From contig JAYYPW010000002.1 of assembly GCA_036128855.1 (NCBI GenBank), positions 136,143 through 200,142 of the forward strand: DNA of 64,000 nucleotides, written 5' to 3'. A program made the position numbers and the translations under genes. Positions 54,231 to 63,866 of the stretch are shown here, piece by piece. The stretch comes from JAYYPW01 sp036128855. Lineage in GTDB: Bacteria > Pseudomonadota > Gammaproteobacteria > Comchoanobacterales > Comchoanobacteraceae. The notes under the pieces were generated by a model. It did no database searches, was not told the DNA's origin, and saw only the letters and a list, made by a program, of their open reading frames with translations. Position 1 is the first letter of the stretch, and the number at the start of each line of letters is the position of its first letter.

Positions 54231-55169
54231 ATGAAAAATTCGGCCATATTTCTTTCAATCTTTACATTAATTTACGTCCCTTATGTTGCAGCAATTCCAT
54301 ATCAAATAAACACTCATAAAGCAACGTTAGGTAAATACTCCCGAAGCAATAACAAAACTCATATTCAAAGAAGAGCACATACTATTAAGTCTCGAAATAC
54401 CAAACCAAAAAAACCTACCCTGACCCTGTATAGCCTTGACACTGACTGCAACAACAGTTTGAATTGTTTCATTGACAAAATACCAAAAACGCAAGATAAG
54501 ACCTATTCAAGAATCGGTGACATTATGCAATTTATTGGATATAACGATCCCTCTTACATTAGAGATCCTTGCAACAAAATACTCGCAGATGACACCCTTG
54601 ATAACAAATTCTTAACTACTTATTTAAAGAGAATGGGTTGGGTTGGCTACAGTGAAGACTCTAAACCTTTCTTACAAACCCCTAACAACGCACAGCATGA
54701 CTATAAATTAGCTAAAGAAATTTTCCTTGAGATGCACAATACTTACGCGTCACCAACACCCAACGAGATAGTTATATATATAAGAGCTAGCGATAAAGTA
54801 CGTCTAATAAATGATGGAACATGCAATAAAGCTTCTGGGATTGGCTGCCAGGAAGTCATAGCGAATTATAAAGAATATATTTTATCCGAAGTAGAAAAAT
54901 CAATAACTGATAATCCTTCGGCGAATCAATTTACGATAGTAAGTTCTAATTACAATTTCCACCTTTTAAAGAAAGAAGACCAAACTAGACAACATAAACT
55001 ATACTCAGATATTTTAAATGGACTATTAGTTTATGGGAAAACCATACAGCTACATTCATCTACTGACCTGGATGAAGATCTATACTATATGGTAACGAGT
55101 AAAAACTTTATTAGTATGAATGAGATTGGAAACCTAAGTAGACTTGCTCATAATATTCAAGCAGCTTAG
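54231..55169 (+). CDS. exported glycosyltransferase-like protein
   Basis: A 312-residue protein with a clear signal peptide (MKNSAIFLSIFTLIYVPYVAA, likely cut after VAA). A basic low-complexity linker (about 25-60, rich in Lys, Arg, Asn) follows. IVIYIRASDK recalls the HxRxxD donor-binding motif of fucosyltransferase-like enzymes. The late segment LYSDILNGLLVYGKTIQLH and TSKNFISMNE have the pattern of the C-terminal part of such proteins. Six cysteines are compatible with an oxidising compartment. The call is tentative; architecture and neighbours (55.9 and 62.5 kb) support it. Confidence 0.5.
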   Translation: MKNSAIFLSIFTLIYVPYVAAIPYQINTHKATLGKYSRSNNKTHIQRRAHTIKSRNTKPKKPTLTLYSLDTDCNNSLNCFIDKIPKTQDKTYSRIGDIMQFIGYNDPSYIRDPCNKILADDTLDNKFLTTYLKRMGWVGYSEDSKPFLQTPNNAQHDYKLAKEIFLEMHNTYASPTPNEIVIYIRASDKVRLINDGTCNKASGIGCQEVIANYKEYILSEVEKSITDNPSANQFTIVSSNYNFHLLKKEDQTRQHKLYSDILNGLLVYGKTIQLHSSTDLDEDLYYMVTSKNFISMNEIGNLSRLAHNIQAA

Positions 55170-55582
55170 ACAAATGTTCTTTATCTTTACAACTTTCTTT
55201 AGTTGCCTTTTGAAGACCCATTCATAATGATACAGAGCTAACCATTCATACAACATTTAAAAATTCTTTTCTGTTTGTATTTGTGACACTATTATACACA
55301 ATAACAAGCGCTAGAATAAAAAACACAGCTTTCTAATTGGCAATTAGATCCTATTTTAAGAAAATCATGCAAGCAAATAAATCAAATATCTAGTAGTGTA
55401 AAACGTTTGTAAATGCCAAGATGCTAAAATCTACTTTGTCAAAAAAATTGCCGAGAAAAAATCGGTTTTATCAATTTAGGCGAAAAACAGATTATAGCAC
55501 AAGTATATAATTGATAATAAAGCAATATAAGAATCACCGAAGATAACTATCACACACAACGATTACTGCTATAGTTTAAACT
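55170..55582. other. intergenic stretch, nothing recognised
   Basis: About 410 AT-rich bases between the exported protein gene and the TupA-like fragment. No open frame, RNA gene or repeat is recognised. Confidence 0.4.
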
Positions 55583-55765
55583 TTGAAGAACTTGTTAACG
55601 CCTGATATTGGTCTTGATTTTAATCGAATAGATTTTTTTATTGTGGATGACACAGTGAAGCTAGGAGAAATCTCATTATCTCCATATGGCGGAAGCCAAG
55701 CAAAAATATCACTTAAAGTCTGTGTTAAAACACCTCTCTTGTTTAGACAGACTTCATTTACATAA
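55583..55765 (+). pseudogene. fragment of a TupA-like ATP-grasp/glycosyltransferase
   Basis: A short plus-strand frame encodes LDFNRIDFFIVDDTVKLGEI and SLSPYGGS. This matches the C-terminal signature of TupA-like ATP-grasp proteins (RVDLY...GEITFTPGGG), which work in surface polysaccharide synthesis. Upstream there is a stop in frame and no further homology, so most of the gene is gone. The call rests on one motif. Confidence 0.4.
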
Positions 55766-55915
55766 AGCCAATCAAAATTAAAAAAACTAAGAAATAGATA
55801 TATTGAAAAAAAAGAATCTTCATTGTATTGTAAAAGTGGTTTAATTTTGTAGAAAAAAGACAAACCACGTCTTTATCTATAATAATTCTTCATTATAATA
55901 CAAGGCAAACTTAAC

Positions 55916-57103
55916 ATGCAGTATGTAAAAGAGACTATACTATTCGTATTACTTACAGTACAATTACCCACAATAGCAAACGCCAGCATAAATAAAAACA
56001 GATTTCTCACATACAATAAAACCGCTTTTAAGAAAAGCTCACAAGCAAAAAAAAATCCCATAGCTGGAAGTATACACCTTAGTAAGTACCGAGAAAAAGT
56101 TCTACCCAACAGCAATAAAAAAGGCGCGAGTAACTTCCCCTATCAATGGGTAAGCTCAAGTTCATTTGCACTCTCGTCTGATTTAATATACGACCCGAAC
56201 AACCCCGAACAACTCAGTTCACTTAAACCTGAAAGCGTAATCTACGTCGAAAGTATCCATCTATCTGACTTCCAAAAACAAAGTAGTAAACTTTTACATC
56301 ACAAGTTCGTTATAATATCAGGCTCAGATGATAACAGCATCCCCTCAGAAATACCTGAGCTTAACGCTCAATTACTTCTTCAAAACCCCAATTTGATTCA
56401 CTGGCATACACAAAACTACGACGGTTCAGTAGTACACCCTAAATTATCAGCCGTTCCTATCGGCCCTAATTTCCATAGCCTCGACCCGGACAGTGGTGAA
56501 TACCATTTTGAATGGATAAACCGCAAAGGTAAAAATAAAACCTCAACTTACATGGAACAATCTCAGGAATTAACAAGCCTTAGTATGAATATGCCTCCAA
56601 TAACAGAAAGAATACCTAAAGTTTATTACGATGCCCACACTCTTACCGATAATAGACACTTAAATGACCCTATACTTAATAGCGACCCTAAAAAACCATA
56701 CTTAACTCGATCCCAATTAGCTAAGATGTTCAGGGATAAAAGTTTCTTTTTCGAGCAAGATGGTGATATTCCAAGACATGAGCAATGGCAAATACGCACC
56801 CAGTATGTATTCTCAATGAGTCCTGTAGGTAATGGACTTGATTGTCATCGAACCTGGGAGAGTTTGATGTTAGGTCAAATAGTGATTGTACAGAGCACCC
56901 CTCTAGACTCACTGTACGAGGGATTACCAGTTGTTATCGTAAACAACTGGAATGAAGTTACTCAAGAAAACTTAGATATATGGAGAAAAAAATATTCAGA
57001 TGCAGCCTCAAATCCTGATTATAAAAAACGGCTAACCTTCGAATACTGGTATGATAAAACACATGACGCCTCTCCTGTGGTGATGAAAAAGCTCCGTTCT
57101 TGA
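55916..57103 (+). CDS. exported exostosin/GT47-like glycosyltransferase
   Basis: A 395-residue protein with a signal peptide (cut likely after IANA, residue 23) and a basic, Lys/Asn/Ser-rich linker to about residue 75. The C-terminal third carries the exostosin-like signature: YVFSMSPVGNGLDCHRTWE, then LMLGQIVIVQSTPLDSLYE and LPVVIVNNW. Such enzymes add sugars to protein- or lipid-linked glycans; in eukaryotes they act in the Golgi lumen. An export signal on this type of enzyme in a bacterium is unusual. A TATAAT lies at 55894-55899. A relic of a second copy follows directly downstream. Confidence 0.7.
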   Translation: MQYVKETILFVLLTVQLPTIANASINKNRFLTYNKTAFKKSSQAKKNPIAGSIHLSKYREKVLPNSNKKGASNFPYQWVSSSSFALSSDLIYDPNNPEQLSSLKPESVIYVESIHLSDFQKQSSKLLHHKFVIISGSDDNSIPSEIPELNAQLLLQNPNLIHWHTQNYDGSVVHPKLSAVPIGPNFHSLDPDSGEYHFEWINRKGKNKTSTYMEQSQELTSLSMNMPPITERIPKVYYDAHTLTDNRHLNDPILNSDPKKPYLTRSQLAKMFRDKSFFFEQDGDIPRHEQWQIRTQYVFSMSPVGNGLDCHRTWESLMLGQIVIVQSTPLDSLYEGLPVVIVNNWNEVTQENLDIWRKKYSDAASNPDYKKRLTFEYWYDKTHDASPVVMKKLRS

Positions 57104-57158
57104 GTACAGAACAAGGCTAAGCTTCAAATACTGGTATAACAAAACACATCTTAGATAA
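57102..57158 (+). pseudogene. C-terminal relic of a second exostosin-like gene
   Basis: Directly after the stop of the preceding gene the plus strand encodes EYRTRLSFKYWYNKTH. This copies its C-terminus (KKRLTFEYWYDKTHD) with point changes and then a stop. It is the remnant of a former tandem paralogue. Confidence 0.6.
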
Positions 57159-57419
57159 ACTATAAGTAATCTGACGTAAATAAAATAATAGAAGAAAAAC
57201 GTACCTCTCCTCCTCTAACTTCACTACGAAGAAAGTAGGAGATATAAGATACTACAAGAAAATTATACATCGAGAAGGTGAAGTTCAACTATCTAAAAAA
57301 TCTTCTCTTACACCAAATAACGCACATAATCTAAAAGAAAAAAACACCACTTAAACCATTAAAAATAAATGCTATTTATTAAAACTATTAGACCTAGCTA
57401 GGATAGAACAAACCTTTCT

Positions 57420-59810
57420 TTAGCATTTAGTTTGCTTAACATTAACTTGAAGATTAGGATGGTCTTGATATTTCGACAAGTGAATAGACTCGCTAAAAAA
57501 TTTATGTAATTTTTTATTGTGTAGCACTGCAACATAATAAAGCCGCGCATCTGCCCTACTAGCTAGTTGACAAAACTTCTCAACTATATATTCTCGTTCA
57601 TCAGGAGAAACATCCTCAAACCCCTCATCAATTGCAACCAGCATAGAGACTCCACCAAACTTAGAACCTACAGCAACATGCATCGCAGCGTACAAAACCG
57701 CAGCCAATAACTTAGCTGCGTCCGCACCTTTAACATGCTCAGACAAGGTGCCAGATTGCATAATGTCCACACCAATGGAAGGGTTACACGCCAGTCTAAT
57801 ATCTGCTAAATATCCTAGAATAATCTGCTCAAAAAATGGCCAGTGGGATAAGACAAGATGGTCTTGATCTGTCAGGGCCATCGCGTTTTGCACCAACAAG
57901 GAAAAAAACACTTTTTGAATATCTGTTAAACTAGTTTTAGCACCTTTTTTATCCTGTAAGCAATAACTTTTTTTATACAGCATGATATCTGCTGTCGGGT
58001 TACCTGCTTGCACAAAAACCAATCTATAATCCACCTCACCACTAATCACACCCTGTAAACGTGTTAAGAAGGGCACACTACCCTCTCCTTCTACCAACGC
58101 ACGCATAAGCAAAGAAGACTTCCCTAAGCCATTTCTTCCATGCACTACACAAGGCTGCCCCTGCGTAAGGGTTACACTTTGGCCTATGCCAAAACGTACT
58201 ATTGCTGGTTGCTTTGCCTCTTCTTCGGTCGGATACAAGGCAAGATCTTGTAATTGAATGCAGCTGCTTCTCGAGGACGTGGAGGCGTGTTTGCCTACCA
58301 CCATAGCCCCAGATGCTTTTTCTAGTACCTGTAGCCTACCCTCTCGCTGAGAAAGACCAACTTTATAGCGCCAACCAATTATACTAGCAACCAAAACCCC
58401 GGCAACATACAAAGCTAGTCCTATAGTAGACTGCGCATAATAGGACATTCCCCCATTTACACTATTGCATAGGGACACAAATAGCATAGCCACACCAAGT
58501 CCTACAGACGTTGCGAAAACACCGATATCAACGTGTTTTTTAGGCAACCATAGTAGTAATAGACTGACTAGCCCCCACATCAGAACGTTATGGTACGGCA
58601 AAACTACAATCGCAGAAGTCATCTGAAAATATTGAGCTACACGAAAAGAAAAAGCGCAAAAATTATACAACCAAGTCGATAATACTATTTGATGACACAA
58701 GAGCATCCAGGTAGAAGGCTTGTTAACTTTACTCATACCAATAGATTTTTCACCGTAAACCGAGACAAGCGACCCTATACTTTTATAACCCGCAAGTGCT
58801 GAGCCAATATATTTAAAATTGGACTTCACCACCGAACCAAAAAGCCAAAGCTGAGTAAAAGCAGCAATAACCTGCATAAAAACCCCAATGCTTACCCCTT
58901 GACCCGATACCCCCAAAGGAAATTGTAAACCCAAAAAAACAATAGCTATGACCGTTATCACTGGTTGAATCCAGCGTCTAATAAGCTCAATAAACGTTTC
59001 AATAGCTCGCTCAAAATTAATAACCGAACGCACATTCTTGTCATAGCGATGATTAAGAGAAGTAGCAAGATAGTCTACACGTGCCTTAAATAAACCTGGC
59101 ACGCCTCTCCATATAGCCTGCTTCTTAATCAAACTGTCCACTTCCGTCCGTATTTGGCTTTCGGCACTATTTCTCATCGTAATGGCATCTGTAAGATTCG
59201 ATTGACCCAGCAGACTATTTTGCCCAGAAGAGCGTGTAAATCGGTATACCAAGTAATCTGTAAGTGCCATAAAAGAAAATACCACTCCTCCTAGCCTAGC
59301 AAACCCATACCTAGACAAGAACACAAAACTAGAAAAAATAACCCCACAAGCATATAACGTGTTTTTTATGAATTTACTACAACTGTCGAAAAAAGCATTG
59401 GTGTCTACAAGGCTTTGCGAAAAAATCAGCCCTGTCTGAAAAAGAGCAGAAGGCGAACGCAGTCTAGACGCTTGTGCCATGCTTTGAAGAACTTCAATAG
59501 CATGATCAAGCGCAAGCCACTCAAAAAGAAAATCTAAAAGTTTCTCAAAACAAGAAAATACTGCGTGCTGCACGATAACAAAAAGAGCACACGATATAAT
59601 CAAAGGTACCTGATCACCATACATGCGAGACCAAAAAATAGCATTACTGTACATCAAAAGTTGCGGAAAGGCGTAAGACACGCCTAAGGTTAATAGCAAT
59701 GCAGAAAGTAAAAAAAGCGCCCCTCCCGTACTATAAAAAGAACGCCAGTAAAATCTTAGTGCCTGATACAGAGAGCCATCATACACAACATTTAACTTTG
59801 TATCTTGCAT
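57420..59810 (-). CDS. SbmA/BacA-like fused ABC transporter, subunit with intact Walker B
   Basis: A 796-residue half-transporter. Residues 1-350 form a membrane domain of the SbmA/YddA type (IGVFMQVIAAFTQLW at 308-322). An additional group of about four membrane segments (about 375-480) sits between it and the ATPase domain, which is unusual. The ATPase domain has Walker A GRNGLGKSS (558-566, Lys564), Q-loop Gln601 and Walker B LVAIDEG with catalytic Glu729. The signature is degenerate: LSEHVKGADAA at 689-699 instead of LSGGQ. Relatives move peptides, cobalamin or very-long-chain acyl compounds. It lies 140 bases downstream of its paralogue on the same strand. Confidence 0.75.
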   Translation of the reverse strand: MQDTKLNVVYDGSLYQALRFYWRSFYSTGGALFLLSALLLTLGVSYAFPQLLMYSNAIFWSRMYGDQVPLIISCALFVIVQHAVFSCFEKLLDFLFEWLALDHAIEVLQSMAQASRLRSPSALFQTGLIFSQSLVDTNAFFDSCSKFIKNTLYACGVIFSSFVFLSRYGFARLGGVVFSFMALTDYLVYRFTRSSGQNSLLGQSNLTDAITMRNSAESQIRTEVDSLIKKQAIWRGVPGLFKARVDYLATSLNHRYDKNVRSVINFERAIETFIELIRRWIQPVITVIAIVFLGLQFPLGVSGQGVSIGVFMQVIAAFTQLWLFGSVVKSNFKYIGSALAGYKSIGSLVSVYGEKSIGMSKVNKPSTWMLLCHQIVLSTWLYNFCAFSFRVAQYFQMTSAIVVLPYHNVLMWGLVSLLLLWLPKKHVDIGVFATSVGLGVAMLFVSLCNSVNGGMSYYAQSTIGLALYVAGVLVASIIGWRYKVGLSQREGRLQVLEKASGAMVVGKHASTSSRSSCIQLQDLALYPTEEEAKQPAIVRFGIGQSVTLTQGQPCVVHGRNGLGKSSLLMRALVEGEGSVPFLTRLQGVISGEVDYRLVFVQAGNPTADIMLYKKSYCLQDKKGAKTSLTDIQKVFFSLLVQNAMALTDQDHLVLSHWPFFEQIILGYLADIRLACNPSIGVDIMQSGTLSEHVKGADAAKLLAAVLYAAMHVAVGSKFGGVSMLVAIDEGFEDVSPDEREYIVEKFCQLASRADARLYYVAVLHNKKLHKFFSESIHLSKYQDHPNLQVNVKQTKC

Positions 59811-59950
59811 TGCTCACCCACCTTGAAATAACCAATACCCAAAACGCTCCTTTGCACTCAATTACGTCAAACATAATCCTAACATCCTTTCTATACGCAC
59901 ACAAAAAACTTATACAAAAAAAAGCACCCCAGAGGCTTACCTGAAATCGC

Positions 59951-62281
59951 TCAAGTATTAGTAACTAGAGTAGCGTGAGTTGTATTATCCGTTCTGCTCA
60001 TATCACGATGCGAATCAAAATATTGTAGAGCGGCCCCGTATAACTTCGGAAATATACCCACAAAAACACTAGCTTTGACCATATGTAGACGTTTTTGAAA
60101 AGACTGTAAAATTATCGGCAAGGTTACTTCGTCAATCCCTTCAAAACCATTATCTATACACAGCATCACCCGCCTGTGCTGTTGATACAGAGGAACACCC
60201 AATGCTGTATGAAGAATGGCTGAAAAAAGCTGTGCTTTACGCCCACCGCTCATCTCAGGTATAACGCCCTTTCTCAGTTCAGCAAGCCATGCATCGGAAA
60301 AATCTAAAACTCTCAAAAAAGAGAAAAGGTCTTTTTCAAAGTCCTTCCATAGATATATAAGGTCCATATCCTTTTTCTGTAAGTCTTGAGGATTGCTACA
60401 AACTATTAGGTAAAACAACTTCTGTAATGGGGTTAAAAGCAACAATGGCTCACCACGTTGACAAAATGTCACACCCCTACCAAAACTGTCTAAATCCTGC
60501 ATAATACCACCCTGTGGCAACACAATACTAATATCTCCAGGGATACTAATCTTACCAGACAAAATACCGTTTCCATGAACACTAAACCCTTCTTGTAAAG
60601 GCGCCACACAAAGCAAAGACTTACCTGCACGACTAGCCCCAGTAATAAGGTGCGATTGCCCACCTGGAAAGTCCAACACCGTATCATGAGACAACTGCAG
60701 AATAGGAGTCTTTTCACCCTGTTTACCCACACTATACAAACCGATATCTTGTAAACGCACATGCGTCAGGCTGCTACGCTTGGTAACGAGAGATGTATTT
60801 TTGAACAACTCTGATACTACTGGGCCAACCACGCCAGACGACATACAGGCCTTTTTACTGATATCACGAACATAACGTACCGAAAGAACAGCCCCAATAA
60901 AACTAATTACAGTATACACAGCAAGCGCCCAGTTTTGATAAAAAAGTGCCCCCAGGGGAACAGACGAAAGACCAAACCAAATATAAGTAGAAATAGCTGA
61001 AATTGCTAAAGCCAGTATCGACGACGACAAGCTGTATGGAAAATGATGTTTCAATTGACTCAATCGCATACGAACACCATATCCAATAATCAAGGCCACC
61101 ATAAGAGCAACCCCTGACGGCGGCACAAAAGCATCCGCTGTCAGAACTAACAAACCATATTGCTGCAAACAACTTACAATCACCGTAACCATTGTCCAAA
61201 CTATCAACATCAAAACCGCATTTAACTGTAACACCCAAAAAAATGACAGTTTGTGAGAGTCTGCATGCAAAACCAATTTTGTGATTGGTACAACATCCAT
61301 AAGTCCTGATATGTTATTGTAAGCAGATGTAACAGCAGATATATCTTTAAAGTTATTTTTAATCAACGATCCAGCGCGCCATAACTGTGTAAAACAAAAA
61401 AGAACCTGCTGAAAAACCCCTGCATGGACCCCCCTATTCCAAACACTATGCTCTGCAAGCGGAAATTTAAAATGTGATACCATAATAATAATGACCGCCA
61501 TTAATGGCTGCACCAACTTCTCACAAAAATAAATAAATGCTTCCAGGATCTTCTGCCTCAACACAATTGCGCGCATCGTTAGCGAGTACTCCATACCCAA
61601 GTCTTGCTGAAAGTCTGCCCAAGTTGTTTGAAAAAGGGGCTTTTGGCCCTGTAGTAATACTGATCGCGTTTGTAGAAAAGATAACTTACCACGCAAACGG
61701 CTCTTAGCTGTGTTAGCACGCAGTAACAACGAGGCTAAACTCCAAGAATAAGGTGCAGTTGTGAGAAAAAAAATACAGAAATCTGTGATGCACATCATCA
61801 CCAACACGCTCAACCCCGTCATCAAAAACCCATACCGAGCCAAGAAAATACAAGTACCAGCAATCTCTGTGACGGCACGACAAACATTCTTAAAAAAATG
61901 GCAACTTTTAGTAAAAAACAAATCTGGATCCATAACCTTTTGCTGGTCGAAGTTTTTAATGGCCTTTGGGCTATCCGAAAACGAAGAAAAAATAAAGCAT
62001 CTAAACTTAGTGGCTTGCATAATACCCAAACGATCTGCAAACCACTCCAAAATTTTCTCTGAAAAAGTCAAAAAGAGGGCCTGGCCCATAATAAAAACCG
62101 CAATAGACAACATTGCCTGGACACTGTCACCCGCCAATCGCGCATAATAAACCGACCAACTAAATAACAGCAAATGCGGTAAAAGACCAAACAGCACCGC
62201 CCCTGCACACAAAAGCAGAAGCTCATGAAAGGTCCCCATCAAATAGGTAGACTTTAGATAAAAACAAAAGCTAGTTTGCAT
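59951..62281 (-). CDS. SbmA/BacA-like fused ABC transporter, subunit with degenerate Walker B
   Basis: A 776-residue paralogue of the next gene downstream, with the same order: membrane domain (about 20-330; GVFQQVLFCFTQLW), extra membrane segments (about 350-470) and ATPase domain. Walker A is GASRAGKSL (548-556, Lys554). The signature MSGGRKAQ (677-684) is good. Walker B reads VMLCIDNG (705-712), with Asn711 in place of the catalytic glutamate. This subunit should bind but not hydrolyse ATP at its own Walker site. The two proteins most likely form a heterodimer. The substrate is unknown. Confidence 0.75.
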   Translation of the reverse strand: MQTSFCFYLKSTYLMGTFHELLLLCAGAVLFGLLPHLLLFSWSVYYARLAGDSVQAMLSIAVFIMGQALFLTFSEKILEWFADRLGIMQATKFRCFIFSSFSDSPKAIKNFDQQKVMDPDLFFTKSCHFFKNVCRAVTEIAGTCIFLARYGFLMTGLSVLVMMCITDFCIFFLTTAPYSWSLASLLLRANTAKSRLRGKLSFLQTRSVLLQGQKPLFQTTWADFQQDLGMEYSLTMRAIVLRQKILEAFIYFCEKLVQPLMAVIIIMVSHFKFPLAEHSVWNRGVHAGVFQQVLFCFTQLWRAGSLIKNNFKDISAVTSAYNNISGLMDVVPITKLVLHADSHKLSFFWVLQLNAVLMLIVWTMVTVIVSCLQQYGLLVLTADAFVPPSGVALMVALIIGYGVRMRLSQLKHHFPYSLSSSILALAISAISTYIWFGLSSVPLGALFYQNWALAVYTVISFIGAVLSVRYVRDISKKACMSSGVVGPVVSELFKNTSLVTKRSSLTHVRLQDIGLYSVGKQGEKTPILQLSHDTVLDFPGGQSHLITGASRAGKSLLCVAPLQEGFSVHGNGILSGKISIPGDISIVLPQGGIMQDLDSFGRGVTFCQRGEPLLLLTPLQKLFYLIVCSNPQDLQKKDMDLIYLWKDFEKDLFSFLRVLDFSDAWLAELRKGVIPEMSGGRKAQLFSAILHTALGVPLYQQHRRVMLCIDNGFEGIDEVTLPIILQSFQKRLHMVKASVFVGIFPKLYGAALQYFDSHRDMSRTDNTTHATLVTNT

Positions 62282-62451
62282 AACTAATTATCCCTAAAAA
62301 AATAAATTATTTTTTGTTTTAGTCACTAAAAGTACACTAAGATTAAAAAACACTCTGCAAACATAACATAAACTCGGTTTTGTAACAAAAAACTTACACT
62401 GAGAAACATTAAAAAGCAGGTACAGTATACAATTATTTCATACGATACAAC

Positions 62452-62479
62452 TTGAGAAATAAATATCTCTAGCTATAAT
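62452..62479 (+). promoter_or_regulatory. promoter of the exported DUF5672-like gene
   Basis: TTGAGA (62452-62457), 16 bases, TATAAT (62474-62479), 29 bases before the ATG at 62509. Confidence 0.55.
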
Positions 62480-62508
62480 GATTTTTCTACATCTAAGAAG
62501 TTACAAAT

Positions 62509-63567
62509 ATGTTAGTTATATTCACTCTATTAATGCTCAATTCCCCTGTCTTAGGTAGTCCTAAACTGGTAAAACCATCCCATCCAGTCATCGTTTTAAA
62601 AAAAACAAACCTTCAAAACTCACGCGTGACTAAACACGACAAAACAAACAAAAAGTTGATTACACAATCCATTATAAGTTCACCAATCCGCCTTCACGGT
62701 TTAACTTATACAAAAGAAAAAATAACAGATAACAATATAGCAATGATAATTGAACCAAGGCAGCACCCCCTACTAGAACCGGTAATTAGAAACTGTTACG
62801 AGCATCTAGGTTGGCCAATCATACTATTTCATGGCACGAAAAATCTTGAATATATCAATTCCAGTCCATACCTGGTAAAACTTAAAGATCAAGGGATGCT
62901 AATTTTAAAGAATTTAGAAAAAGAAAACTTAACGAGCCAAGAGTATAGTACCATAATGATTTCAGAATCTTTCTGGAAAGAAATTCCTGCTGAGAATATT
63001 TTAGTTTTCCAAACTGACGTTGTTATTTGTGGTAACAATGAAACATTAAAACCGTTTTTACAATACGATTATGTTGGAGCCCCCTGGGCACCAACAATCC
63101 CATCATGGATTGGGCCTAATGTCGGTAACGGAGGTTTAAGTTTTAGAAAAAAATCAGCCATGTTAAAAGCTACACAAGCAATAGAAAATAAAAACATTGA
63201 TATAGGAAACAATCAACACAATAACGAAGATGCTATATTCGCTCATCTTGGCGAAGAGTATAATAAATATCTCTTCCAAAACAACTTGAAAGAAAAATTT
63301 GTAGATCTCAAAAAACAAAAAAATGTTATCTTACCCAAAACTATAGAAGAACTCGAACTACTAAACATACCAAACGCAGAAACAGCAGGCACATTCTCAG
63401 CCGAACTTTTTTTTAACTCACCTCATCCTTTTGGGGTACACGCAATAAATAAACGCTACAAACTTGCTGACCTCTCACAAGAGTTCATAGACTATTGCCC
63501 AGATATAAGAATGATATACCCAGACCTAAGAGTCATGCCCAAAAGTCCCATTGTAATACGGCAATAA
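62509..63567 (+). CDS. exported DUF5672-like glycosyltransferase
   Basis: A 352-residue protein with a short signal peptide (MLVIFTLLMLNSPVLG) and a basic linker rich in Lys, Thr and Asn (about 18-60). The catalytic part matches the DUF5672 pattern: ENILVFQTDVVICGNN with the acidic motif, then YDYVGAPW, VGNGGLSFRKKSAML and NNEDAIF. DUF5672 proteins are GT-A-like enzymes of unknown acceptor, often in polysaccharide clusters, but usually cytoplasmic; the export signal is the odd feature. It has its own promoter and is divergent from the ABC pair. Confidence 0.7.
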   Translation: MLVIFTLLMLNSPVLGSPKLVKPSHPVIVLKKTNLQNSRVTKHDKTNKKLITQSIISSPIRLHGLTYTKEKITDNNIAMIIEPRQHPLLEPVIRNCYEHLGWPIILFHGTKNLEYINSSPYLVKLKDQGMLILKNLEKENLTSQEYSTIMISESFWKEIPAENILVFQTDVVICGNNETLKPFLQYDYVGAPWAPTIPSWIGPNVGNGGLSFRKKSAMLKATQAIENKNIDIGNNQHNNEDAIFAHLGEEYNKYLFQNNLKEKFVDLKKQKNVILPKTIEELELLNIPNAETAGTFSAELFFNSPHPFGVHAINKRYKLADLSQEFIDYCPDIRMIYPDLRVMPKSPIVIRQ

Positions 63568-63866
63568 CAAATATATGTCCATATCAAACTATCTCAAGAA
63601 AACTTTCTAAGAAATAAAGGTAGTGCTGGTAAAAGACGTAGGTAGATACCATTCGCTAAAATATATTGTCATAAATCTTAAAGGGGTTAACCCTAACACT
63701 CTTCTCAAAAGATTCTTCATTTATAATTTAGTAAAACTATCGTAGTTGATCTTAACAATCACAATTACATGTGATCTATGCATAATGATTTATCATACTC
63801 TCTGTAGGAGCTGATTATCATATATTAGAGTCCAAATGGGTCTGAGATTTACCGTCGAGTGCTCAA

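Noticed and set aside
55576..55863. 95-codon minus-strand frame over the TupA-like fragment
   Set aside because: The plus-strand reading gives the recognisable motif; the minus frame has no family resemblance and is the shadow.
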